From Loktanella salsilacus (GTDB taxonomy: Bacteria; Pseudomonadota; Alphaproteobacteria; Rhodobacterales; Rhodobacteraceae), in NCBI RefSeq assembly GCF_900114485.1, contig NZ_FOTF01000005.1:1-64000 (forward strand): 64,000 nucleotides of DNA. Direction: 5' to 3'. The position numbers were made by a program, and so were the translations under genes. Numbering within the stretch: position 1 is the first letter of the stretch; each line of letters begins with the position of its first letter. Below, one piece after another: positions 17,705 through 25,073 of this stretch. The notes under the pieces were generated by a model that searched no databases, was not told the DNA's origin, and saw nothing but the letters and a program-made list of their open reading frames with translations.

Positions 17705-18826
17705 GTGGCTCACCCAACAGACCCCCGCCTAACCCCTCTGGCGCAATCCTTGCCCGCCACCGTCCCCTTCGTCGGCCCGGAAACACAAGAACGCACGCGC
17801 GGCAAACCCTTCGCTGCCCGCCTCGGCGCGAACGAATCCGGCTTTGGCCCCTCGCCGCGCGCCATCGCAGCGCTGCAATCCTCCGCCGCTGATATCTGGC
17901 AATACCCAGATCCAGAGGCGTATGACCTGCGCCAAGCCCTTGCTGCGCATCACGATATCGACGCGGCCCACATCATGGTGGGCGAAGGCATCGACACGCT
18001 GCTGGGCAATCTGGTGCGCCTCATCATCACCTCTGGCGATGCGGTCGTGACCAGCGCCGGGGCATACCCGACATTCAACTACCACGTCACCGGCTTTGGC
18101 GGCGTGCTCCACAGCGTCCCATATGCGGGCAATCACGAAGACCCCGACCGCCTGATCGCCAAAGCGAAAGAGGTCGGCGCAAAGCTTATTTACATCGCGA
18201 ACCCTGACAATCCAATGGGCAGTCACCACGATGCCGCCACGCTGCAACGCATGATCAGCGCTGTGCCGGATGGCTGCTTGCTCGTGCTGGACGAGGCCTA
18301 TATCGACCTCGCGCCGGATGGCACCGCGCCCTATGTCGCGCCGCATGACGACCGCGTCATCCGCATGCGCACATTTTCCAAGGCTTACGGCCTTGCAGGG
18401 GCCCGCACGGGTTATGCCATCGGGCCAGCGCCGCTGATCGCCGCCTTCGACCGGGTGCGCAATCATTTTGGCATGAACCGCAGCAGCCAAGCCGCCGCGA
18501 TTGCTGCGCTGGCGGATCAGGATTGGCTGGCGCAGGTACAGGGCAAGGTCGCCGCCTGCCGTGACAGCCTGGCCGCGATTGCGCGCGGCAACGGGCTGAC
18601 GCCGCTGCCCTCCGCCACAAACTTCGTCACCATCGACTGCGGCCAAGACGGCACCTTTGCCCGCCGCGTGTTGGTAGCGCTAGGCGATGCAGGCATTTTC
18701 GTGCGCATGCCCTTCGTTGCGCCGCATGACCGCTGCATTCGCGTCAGCTGCGGACCAGACGCGGAAATCGCCGCCTTTGCCGCCGCTTTGCCGCAGGCGC
18801 TCGCCTCTGCCCGATCACAAGAGTGA
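17705..18826 (+). CDS. Class I/II aminotransferase, histidinol-phosphate aminotransferase-like
   Basis: A 373-residue fold-type I PLP enzyme close to HisC. Landmarks are LGANESGFGPSP near the N-terminus, IANPDNPMG, VLDEAYIDLA with the PLP-contacting Asp, and the Schiff-base lysine in TFSKAYGLAGARTGY. The C-terminal arginine region is RCIRVSCGPD. No other his genes are adjacent, so the substrate may be histidinol-phosphate or an aromatic keto acid. The GTG start at 17705 is inferred: GGAGG at 17695-17699 precedes it and no ATG fits. The extended frame back to 17438 overlaps valS and is a shadow. Confidence 0.87.
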   Translation: MAHPTDPRLTPLAQSLPATVPFVGPETQERTRGKPFAARLGANESGFGPSPRAIAALQSSAADIWQYPDPEAYDLRQALAAHHDIDAAHIMVGEGIDTLLGNLVRLIITSGDAVVTSAGAYPTFNYHVTGFGGVLHSVPYAGNHEDPDRLIAKAKEVGAKLIYIANPDNPMGSHHDAATLQRMISAVPDGCLLVLDEAYIDLAPDGTAPYVAPHDDRVIRMRTFSKAYGLAGARTGYAIGPAPLIAAFDRVRNHFGMNRSSQAAAIAALADQDWLAQVQGKVAACRDSLAAIARGNGLTPLPSATNFVTIDCGQDGTFARRVLVALGDAGIFVRMPFVAPHDRCIRVSCGPDAEIAAFAAALPQALASARSQE

Positions 18827-18867
18827 TGGCACGCAAATCACCGCTTGCGGCCGCGATTTAACAGCAT

Positions 18868-18896
18868 AACTCCTAAACGTAACGCAAACAGGAGTT
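18868..18896 (+). promoter_or_regulatory. Hairpin covering the Shine-Dalgarno of the DUF305 gene
   Basis: AACTCCT (18868-18874) and AGGAGTT (18890-18896) are perfect 7-bp arms around a 15-nt loop. The right arm contains the AGGAG ribosome site for the ATG at 18903, so the folded leader would hide it. Whether this is regulatory is inference. Confidence 0.45.
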
Positions 18897-18902
18897 CATA
18901 CG

Positions 18903-19244
18903 ATGTCAACGACACTCGGAGCAATCGCCGGACTGGTCATAGGTGCCGCCGTTGGCGTCGGCGGTATGATGGTCTGGGATCATGGCGACATATCCGGAAT
19001 GGACTATGGCGACATGCCAGTGGACCACGGGAACATGACGGGCGACATGCCGATGACTGGCAATCCCGACCATGACTTCATGGCCGGCATGGTGCCCCAT
19101 CACCAGTCCGCCATCGATATGGCGAACACCGTGCTGCAAACGACATCTGATCCGCAGATCAAGGCGCTAGCCGAAGATATCCTTGCCGCCCAAGCTGCCG
19201 AGATTGCGCAGATGAACGACTGGCTCGCCGCTCATCCGCAATAA
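18903..19244 (+). CDS. Small DUF305-family protein
   Basis: 113 residues. An N-terminal hydrophobic segment (residues about 5-25) is followed by a Met/Asp/His-rich linker (DHGDISGMDYGDM, DHGNMTGDMPM). The DUF305 four-helix core then shows the signature DFMAGMVPHHQSAIDMA and a C-terminal EIAQMNDWL helix. DUF305 proteins are ferritin-like, periplasmic or membrane-anchored, and often sit with copper-resistance genes; the many Met and His residues suit metal binding. No copper genes are immediately adjacent. A clear AGGAG precedes the start, and it converges on the aminotransferase gene. Confidence 0.87.
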   Translation: MSTTLGAIAGLVIGAAVGVGGMMVWDHGDISGMDYGDMPVDHGNMTGDMPMTGNPDHDFMAGMVPHHQSAIDMANTVLQTTSDPQIKALAEDILAAQAAEIAQMNDWLAAHPQ

Positions 19245-19247
19245 GGT

Positions 19248-20423
19248 TTAGGCGGCGGCGATCACCTCTGCCGCCGCCCGAATACCGCCCGCCTGATGGG
19301 GGATATCGCAGGCGATCAAACCCGCCTCGATCGTGGCAAGACAGCCAAGGATCATCTGCGCGTTCACATGGCCCATATGGCCAATGCGGAACCACGCGTC
19401 CGCAGGCTCGCGCCCCAGACCAATACCCAGCGTCAGGCCCGCCTGATGCTCGCACCACTGCCGCAGCTTGTCGCCCTGCCCCGGCTCCATCCCGATGGAC
19501 GTGACTGAATGGGACCGGTTCGCCGGGTCCTTGACGTTCAGCCGCAGCGCACCGCCCTGCCCCCAGACATCGCAGGCCGCCCAGATCGCGCGGGCCAGCA
19601 CGGCGTGGCGGGCCATGACATTGTCCAGCCCCTCTTCTTTGATCAGATCCAGCGCGGCCCGCAGACCGTAGAGGTGATGCGTTGGCGCGGTGCCGTTAAA
19701 GTATTCATAAAACATATTTGGATGCGCGCGCGGCTGCCAGTTCCACCAGACCGACACGCGGCCCACTTGCCGCCCCGCCGCCTTGGCGTTGAAAAACACG
19801 AACCCAAGGCCCGCCGGGGTCATCAGACCCTTCTGGCAGCCTGCAACCATGACATCGACGCCCCAGTCGTCCATCGCAAAGTTATCGCAGCCCAGCGACG
19901 CCATGCAGTCGGCCATCAGCAGCGCATCATGCCCGGCCGCATCCATCGCCGCCCGCACGCCCGCCACATCATTGCGCACCCCGGTCGAGGTGTCGGTCTG
20001 GCACACCAGCACTGCCTTGATCAGGCCGGCGCTGTCAGCCTTTAGGGCGGCGGTCACCCGGTCCATGTCCACCGCGTCCTGTTCGCCAAAGTCCAGCACA
20101 TCGACGCTCAAGCCAAGGCCGCGCGCCATCTCTGCCCAGCCGTGGCCGAACCGGCCTGTCGCCAGCACCAGCACGGTGTCGCCGGGGGCGCAAACGTTGG
20201 CCAGCGACGCCTCCCATGCGGCATGGCCGTTGCCGGTATAAATCGCGACGTCTCCCGTCGTTTGCGCCAAAGCTTTTAGGTCAGGCAGCAGGCTTGCCAC
20301 GACGTCGTGCAGCTCTCCCTCGTAGATATTAGGGGATGCGCGGTGCATCGCCCGCAGCACGGCGTCTGGCATGACAGAGGGGCCGGGAATGGCAAGATAG
20401 GTGCGACCTTGGGACAGGGACAT
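19248..20423 (-). CDS. Class V aminotransferase (serine/alanine-glyoxylate type)
   Basis: A 391-residue PLP enzyme of the alanine-glyoxylate/serine-glyoxylate aminotransferase family. It shows IPGPSVMPDAVLRAM at the N-terminus, YTGNGHAAWEASLANV, CQTDTSTGV, MADCMASLG and the Schiff-base lysine in AGCQKGLMTPAGLGF. RIGHMGHV near the C-terminus is typical. It probably transfers amino groups from serine or alanine to glyoxylate in glycine/serine/C1 metabolism. The ATG at 20423 was chosen for the standard MSLSQGRTYLAIPGP start; the frame upstream to 20486 is unsupported. The gene is divergent from the phosphatase operon. Confidence 0.9.
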   Translation of the reverse strand: MSLSQGRTYLAIPGPSVMPDAVLRAMHRASPNIYEGELHDVVASLLPDLKALAQTTGDVAIYTGNGHAAWEASLANVCAPGDTVLVLATGRFGHGWAEMARGLGLSVDVLDFGEQDAVDMDRVTAALKADSAGLIKAVLVCQTDTSTGVRNDVAGVRAAMDAAGHDALLMADCMASLGCDNFAMDDWGVDVMVAGCQKGLMTPAGLGFVFFNAKAAGRQVGRVSVWWNWQPRAHPNMFYEYFNGTAPTHHLYGLRAALDLIKEEGLDNVMARHAVLARAIWAACDVWGQGGALRLNVKDPANRSHSVTSIGMEPGQGDKLRQWCEHQAGLTLGIGLGREPADAWFRIGHMGHVNAQMILGCLATIEAGLIACDIPHQAGGIRAAAEVIAAA

Positions 20424-20562
20424 CGGCAGGCTTTCATTGTCAGGTTTCGCCGCGAACAGTACTCTGCCGCGGCGCAGCGTCAACACCGCTCGCTCGCTTG
20501 CCGCGCCGCGTCCAAGGGGTTAGGTGTATCGTCACAGCCGCCCTGACCGCAAAGGCCCCCGC

Positions 20563-21231
20563 ATGCTGCGCAAGTTCCTTACGACATTTTCAGGGCCGGG
20601 CCGCGCCCATGGTTTAACCGACGCCGCCAGCCGCAGGCGCGCGTGGTGGCATTACCAAATGATTGATCACGGCTTTCTGCGCTATCGCTGGACCAACTTC
20701 GACGAAGTCGCACCGGGCGTTTTTCGTTCTAACCACCCGCATGAGAGCCGCCTGCGCGCCTACCGCGACAGGGGTATCAAGGCCGTGCTGAACCTGCGCG
20801 GCGAAAACGATGCCCCCGCTTATCTGTTGGAAAAAGAGGCCTGCGCCGCCCTTGACCTTGACCTGATCAGCGTCAAATTTGCCGCCCGCGGCGCGCCGAT
20901 CCGCGACAAACTGCTAGAACTTTTCGACGCCTTCGACACGATCCAGCGCCCGTTCCTGATGCACTGCAAATCCGGTGCTGACCGCGCCGGATTGGTGTCC
21001 GTGCTGTATTTGCTGGATCAAGGCACGCCATTGGCAGAGGCACGGCAGCATTTGTCGATGAAATATCTGCACCTGAAATGGACCAAGACAGGCATTCAGG
21101 ACGCCTTTTTGGACGTTTATGCCGCGCGGCTAGAACAAGGCCCCATCTCGATCCGCGACTGGGTGCGCGATGAATACGATCCGGACGCCGTGCGCGCCCT
21201 ATTCGCCAGCCGCCGCACGTTGTCGGTATGA
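20563..21231 (+). CDS. Dual-specificity/tyrosine phosphatase-like protein
   Basis: A 222-residue cysteine phosphatase. The P-loop HCKSGADRAG gives nucleophile Cys135 and Arg141 (CX5R). The EVAPGVFRSNHP segment upstream matches the DSP domain of bacterial proteins that sit beside lipid or polysaccharide export genes. An alternative GTG start at 20524 would add 13 residues. Its stop overlaps the start of the ABC exporter (ATGA at 21228-21231), so they are translated together. This suggests a role with a lipid-linked or phosphorylated export substrate, but that is inference. Confidence 0.83.
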   Translation: MLRKFLTTFSGPGRAHGLTDAASRRRAWWHYQMIDHGFLRYRWTNFDEVAPGVFRSNHPHESRLRAYRDRGIKAVLNLRGENDAPAYLLEKEACAALDLDLISVKFAARGAPIRDKLLELFDAFDTIQRPFLMHCKSGADRAGLVSVLYLLDQGTPLAEARQHLSMKYLHLKWTKTGIQDAFLDVYAARLEQGPISIRDWVRDEYDPDAVRALFASRRTLSV

Positions 21232-22988
21232 GCAAATCCGCAAGCACAGAGGCGTTCCGCTGGCTTTGGCGCAGCTATCTGCATCCACACCGCTGGGTGA
21301 TCGCGCTAGCCGTCATCATGATGGCGATCGAAGGCGGTATGCTGGGGCTTTTGTCCTATCTGATCCAGCCAATGTTCGACCGCGTCTTTATCGGCGGTGA
21401 CAGCGGTGCGTTGTGGGTCGTAGGCCTTGTCATCATGGGCATCTTTTTGACCCGGGCTGTCACCTCTGCCGGGCAGCGGATTTTGCTGCAAAGCGCCAGC
21501 CAACGCGCCGCCGCCGGCATGCGCAGCGATCTGCTGTCGCACCTGATGCAGCTCGACAGCGCCTTTCACCAAATTAACCCGCCCGGCCAGCTGATCGAGC
21601 GGCTGCAGGGCGATGTCACCGTCGTCAGTTCCAGCTGGTCCGCGATCCTTGTCGGCCTTGGGCGCGATGCGGTCACGGTGCTGGTGCTGTTCAGTGTCGC
21701 CCTGTCCGTCGACTGGCGCTGGACGCTGATCGCACTGGTCGGCACGCCGTTCCTGATTATGCCCGCTCTGCTGGCGCAGGCCTATGTGCGCCGCCGCTCT
21801 GTCACCGCGCGCGATCTGGCTGGCCGCATGGCGACCCGTCTGGACGAGGTGTTTCACGGCATCAACCCCATCAAGCTTAACGCGCTAGAGCGGTATCAAT
21901 CCGACCGCTACGACACGCTTGCCGACGCCCGCGTCGGAGCAGAGGTCAAGGCCGTCGCAGGCCAAGCCGCAGTGCCCGCCATGATCGACGTCATGACGGG
22001 TGTCGGCTTTCTGGCAGTCATGATCTTTGGCGGCGGCGAGATTATCGCCGGCAACAAAACCGTGGGCGAGTTCATGTCCTTCTTCACCGCCATGGCGCTG
22101 GTCTTTGACCCGTTGCGCCGGCTGGGCCAGACCAGCGGCCAATGGCAGGTCGCAACGGCCAGCATCGACCGGCTGCGCAGCATCTTTGACGAACGCCCGT
22201 CGCTGCTGTCGCCGCCAAACGGTGCCCCTGCACCGGCCCATGCGCCGCAAATCACGCTGCGGGACGTGGCGCTGAACTATGGCGATCTGCCCGTGCTGCG
22301 CGGTGCCAGCTTTACCGCTGTCGCCGGGCGCACGACGGCGCTGGTCGGTGCATCTGGCGCAGGGAAAAGCACAGTGTTCAACGTGCTGACCCGGCTGGTG
22401 GACACGGCTGATGGGCAGGTGATGATTGATGATGTGGCCGTGGACCAGATGGATCTGGCAGCCCTGCGCGGGCTGTTTTCGGTTGTCACGCAGGACGCCG
22501 CGCTGTTTGACGAAACGCTGCGCGATAATATCCTGCTGGGCCGCACCGACATCACCGACGCCCGCCTGAACGCTGTGCTGGACGCGGCCCATGTAACCGA
22601 TTTTCTGCCGCAACTGCCAAACGGCCTAGATAGCCCCGCTGGCCCGCGCGGATCGAACCTGTCGGGCGGCCAGCGCCAGCGCGTCGCTATCGCCCGCGCC
22701 CTGCTGCGTGACACGCCAATCCTGCTGCTAGACGAGGCGACAAGCGCGCTGGACACTAAGTCCGAGGCCCTGGTGCAAGAGGCGCTCGAGAAGCTCTCTG
22801 TGGGGCGCACAACGCTTGTCATCGCCCACCGCCTATCCACCGTGCGCAACGCCGACAGCATTGTCGTGATGGATCATGGCCGCGTCGTCGATCAAGGCAC
22901 CCACGACGCCCTGCTTGAACGCGGCGGTATCTATGCCGATCTATATGCGATGCAGTTCAAGTCCAAAGAAGGTGACTCCCATGACTGA
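21228..22988 (+). CDS. ABC exporter, fused membrane and ATPase domains (MsbA/ABCB type)
   Basis: A 586-residue half-transporter that would act as a homodimer. The six-helix transmembrane domain covers about residues 20-310. The nucleotide-binding domain has Walker A GASGAGKST, Q-loop VTQDAALF, signature LSGGQRQR, Walker B ILLLDEATSALD and switch His in VIAHRLSTV. Overall resemblance is to MsbA-like lipid flippases and multidrug exporters; the substrate cannot be told. The gene is coupled at both ends: ATGA with the phosphatase and an 8-bp overlap with ygfZ. Confidence 0.92.
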   Translation: MSKSASTEAFRWLWRSYLHPHRWVIALAVIMMAIEGGMLGLLSYLIQPMFDRVFIGGDSGALWVVGLVIMGIFLTRAVTSAGQRILLQSASQRAAAGMRSDLLSHLMQLDSAFHQINPPGQLIERLQGDVTVVSSSWSAILVGLGRDAVTVLVLFSVALSVDWRWTLIALVGTPFLIMPALLAQAYVRRRSVTARDLAGRMATRLDEVFHGINPIKLNALERYQSDRYDTLADARVGAEVKAVAGQAAVPAMIDVMTGVGFLAVMIFGGGEIIAGNKTVGEFMSFFTAMALVFDPLRRLGQTSGQWQVATASIDRLRSIFDERPSLLSPPNGAPAPAHAPQITLRDVALNYGDLPVLRGASFTAVAGRTTALVGASGAGKSTVFNVLTRLVDTADGQVMIDDVAVDQMDLAALRGLFSVVTQDAALFDETLRDNILLGRTDITDARLNAVLDAAHVTDFLPQLPNGLDSPAGPRGSNLSGGQRQRVAIARALLRDTPILLLDEATSALDTKSEALVQEALEKLSVGRTTLVIAHRLSTVRNADSIVVMDHGRVVDQGTHDALLERGGIYADLYAMQFKSKEGDSHD

Positions 22989-23733
22989 CCGTGTCGTTCT
23001 GGCCCTGACCGGGGCCGACCGGGTCGATTTCTTACAAGGCCTCGTGACGAACAACGTCACCGGGTCAGACGGCAAACTTGTCTACGCCGCATTGCTGACC
23101 CCGCAGGGCAAGTATCTGTCGGACTTCTTTATCATCAATGAACCGGATCGCATTCTGATCGACGTCGCCGCCAGCCACGCTGCGGCGTTGTTGCAACGGC
23201 TGACGATGTACCGCCTGCGCGCCAACGTGCAGATTGCGCAGACAGATATCATAGCCTCGCGCGGTACCGGGCCCGAACCGGACGGGGCGCTGCGCGATCC
23301 GCGCAATGCAGCATTGGGCTGGCGCTTTTACGGCGACCAAGATGTCAGCGATCAAACCGACTGGGACGCCCTGCACGTCGCCCATCTGGTTCCCCAAACC
23401 GGCGTGGAACTCCACCCAGAGAGCTATATCCTAGAGGCCGGGTTCGAGCGGCTGCACGGCGTCGACTTCCGTAAGGGCTGTTTCGTCGGTCAGGAAATTG
23501 TCGCCCGGATGAAGCATAAAACCACCCTCCGCAAAGGTCTGGTGCGCGTCACAGTGGACGGCACCGCGCAGCCGGGGGATGAAATCGCGTCGGGCGAACG
23601 CGTGGCGGGAACGGTGCATACGGTCGCTGGCGATCAGGCGATGGCCTATCTGCGGTTCGACCGTGCCAGCGATCTACGCACGACGGGTGCGCAGCTGACA
23701 CCGCATCCGGGCGACATTCCCGAAAGCGCGTAA
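22981..23733 (+). CDS. ygfZ: Folate-dependent YgfZ/GcvT-like protein
   Basis: A 250-residue GcvT-like folate-binding protein of the YgfZ/IBA57 family, which supports maturation or repair of iron-sulfur enzymes. The diagnostic signature is KGCFVGQE. The DFLQGLVTNNV segment near the N-terminus and the GKYLSDF strand are also typical. The ATG at 22981 is preceded by AAGG and lies inside the end of the ABC gene, so it is the third gene of the coupled unit from 20563. Confidence 0.9.
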   Translation: MTDRVVLALTGADRVDFLQGLVTNNVTGSDGKLVYAALLTPQGKYLSDFFIINEPDRILIDVAASHAAALLQRLTMYRLRANVQIAQTDIIASRGTGPEPDGALRDPRNAALGWRFYGDQDVSDQTDWDALHVAHLVPQTGVELHPESYILEAGFERLHGVDFRKGCFVGQEIVARMKHKTTLRKGLVRVTVDGTAQPGDEIASGERVAGTVHTVAGDQAMAYLRFDRASDLRTTGAQLTPHPGDIPESA

Positions 23734-23753
23734 CAATTTCTTAGGATTTCGCA

Positions 23754-23787
23754 GCGATCCTCACCTCAGATCAAGAGGGAGGATCGC
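23754..23787 (+). promoter_or_regulatory. Nine-bp hairpin overlapping a strong ribosome site
   Basis: GCGATCCTC (23754-23762) and GAGGATCGC (23779-23787) are perfect inverted arms with a 16-nt loop, 20 bp after ygfZ. The right arm is part of AGAGGGAGGATCGC, a strong Shine-Dalgarno sequence for the mini-ORF starting at 23788. It could instead be a weak terminator of the ygfZ operon, but there is no T-tract. Confidence 0.4.
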
Positions 23788-23835
23788 ATGACGAATTGTT
23801 CACCCCCAGCCCGCCGCTATAGCAGGCCGGGCTAG
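23788..23835 (+). CDS. Candidate 15-residue mini-ORF
   Basis: An ATG with a near-ideal GGGAGG ribosome site at 7-8 nt spacing encodes MTNCSPPARRYSRPG and stops at 23835 in the first copy of the 17-bp repeat. It is unlike anything I can name. Its position in a hairpin suggests a leader peptide or a chance frame. The next gene (efp) runs the opposite way, so there is no downstream gene to attenuate. Low confidence. Confidence 0.2.
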   Translation: MTNCSPPARRYSRPG

Positions 23836-23863
23836 TGGTCAGGCGCGGCTAGTGGTCAGGCGC
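23830..23863. repeat. 17-bp tandem duplication across the efp stop
   Basis: GGCTAGTGGTCAGGCGC is present twice in direct tandem (23830-23846 and 23847-23863). The right copy contains the efp stop codon and its last bases. The left copy therefore carries a duplicate stop in untranslated DNA. The protein is not altered. Confidence 0.9.
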
Positions 23864-24419
23864 GTTCGACGTATTCAAACAGTTCGGTGTTCACGATGAT
23901 GTCTTCATCTGTACCAACGAAGGGCGGGATCATGACGCGCACGCCGTTGTCCAGAATACCGGGCTTAAAGCTGTTCGCAGCCGTCTGACCTTTCACGACA
24001 GGCTCAGTCTCGACGACCTTGCATTTAACGCGCAGGGGCAGCGTGACGTTCAGGGCTTCGTCGCCGTAGTATTCGATGTGAACGATCATACCGTCCTGCA
24101 GGAACGGACGGCGATCACCCAGAATGTCTGCGGGCAATGCGATCTGCTCGTAGGTTTCGGTGTCCATAAAGGTCAGCATGTCGTCAGTTTCGAACAGGAA
24201 CTGCTGGTCTTTCTGCTCTAGCTGAACCTTTTCAACCTTGTCGGCGGACCGAAAGCGTTCGTTCAATTTACGACCATCGCGCAGGTTCTTCATTTCGACC
24301 TGTGCAAATGCGCCACCCTTGCCGGGTTTTACATGATCGACCTTGACTGCAACCCAAAGGCCGCCGTCGTGTTCCAGAGTATTACCGGGGCGGATTTCGT
24401 TACCGTTGATTTTGGGCAT
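23856..24419 (-). CDS. efp: Translation elongation factor P
   Basis: A 187-residue EF-P, which relieves ribosome stalling at polyproline. It has the KOW-like N-terminal domain with the loop [10 protein letters not shown], where Lys34 is the residue modified in many bacteria, and two OB domains ending in [21 protein letters not shown]. No epmA/epmB or other modification genes are adjacent. The start at 24419 gives the conserved [13 protein letters not shown]. It is divergent from the DUF6280 gene with 231 bp between them. Confidence 0.97.
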   Translation of the reverse strand: MPKINGNEIRPGNTLEHDGGLWVAVKVDHVKPGKGGAFAQVEMKNLRDGRKLNERFRSADKVEKVQLEQKDQQFLFETDDMLTFMDTETYEQIALPADILGDRRPFLQDGMIVHIEYYGDEALNVTLPLRVKCKVVETEPVVKGQTAANSFKPGILDNGVRVMIPPFVGTDEDIIVNTELFEYVERA

Positions 24420-24650
24420 GATTCACTTCGTGTCAAAAATGTGGCGAAAGGTTGAAGCTGGTGTGACGCGGTCTATATCTGGCGCGTGGGGTGCTGGCAA
24501 GGCGACTATATAAGCGATGACAATACAGCGAGCCATGCACTAAGCGCATGGCAGCCATTCCAAAAGAGGTCCCCCGAATCGGATGCGATCGGGCATAAGG
24601 GCCTTCACGCCGGAACCACAAGAGCTAAAAAGAATCGAGAAGGACCTACT

Positions 24651-24974
24651 ATGAGAGATTTCGTCGACGGCACAGCGTTCAACAACGAACAGGGCAACCG
24701 CGCCCGCAAGCTCTTTGCGGCGGTGGTCCTTGCAGCGCTGGATGACGCCATCGCGGATGACAAGAAGTATGGCAACGGCCCAGAGCAGATCGCCCGCTGG
24801 GCGCGCTCGCGTGATGGCCGTGAAGTGCTGTCCTGCGCCGGCATCGACCCGAACGAACGGGTTGTGACTGGTCTCATGGAATTCGTCGGCAAGGGTGTTC
24901 GCACCTCTGTTGCGCTGTCTCGCGAAGAAAGCGAACGCCGCAACGCTGCCGAACAGGACGCACGCGCCGCCTAA
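24651..24974 (+). CDS. Small conserved protein, DUF6280-like
   Basis: A 107-residue cytoplasmic protein with no signal or membrane segment. It is rich in charged helices: MRDFVDGTAFNNEQGNRARKLF at the start, then ALDDAIADDKKYGNG, EQIARWARSRDGREVL, and an acidic/basic tail. I recognise it as a Rhodobacterales-specific conserved family (DUF6280) of unknown function. AGAAGG precedes the ATG at 24651 and a strong intrinsic terminator follows, so it is a monocistronic unit. The frame upstream to 24486 is spurious. Confidence 0.8.
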   Translation: MRDFVDGTAFNNEQGNRARKLFAAVVLAALDDAIADDKKYGNGPEQIARWARSRDGREVLSCAGIDPNERVVTGLMEFVGKGVRTSVALSREESERRNAAEQDARAA

Positions 24975-24997
24975 TCTTGCCTCTAATCCGACACTTG

Positions 24998-25026
24998 AAC
25001 GCGGCCCCCCGGGGTCGCGTTTTTTT
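24998..25026 (+). terminator. Intrinsic terminator after the DUF6280 gene
   Basis: AACGCGGCCCC and GGGGTCGCGTT form an 11-bp stem (one G-T pair) with a two-base core loop, followed by a run of T. It lies 23 bp after the stop at 24974. Confidence 0.88.
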
Positions 25027-25073
25027 GTGCCCCGTGCCAGACGTGTCAAAGCAATAACAAAGGGACGCGCCAC

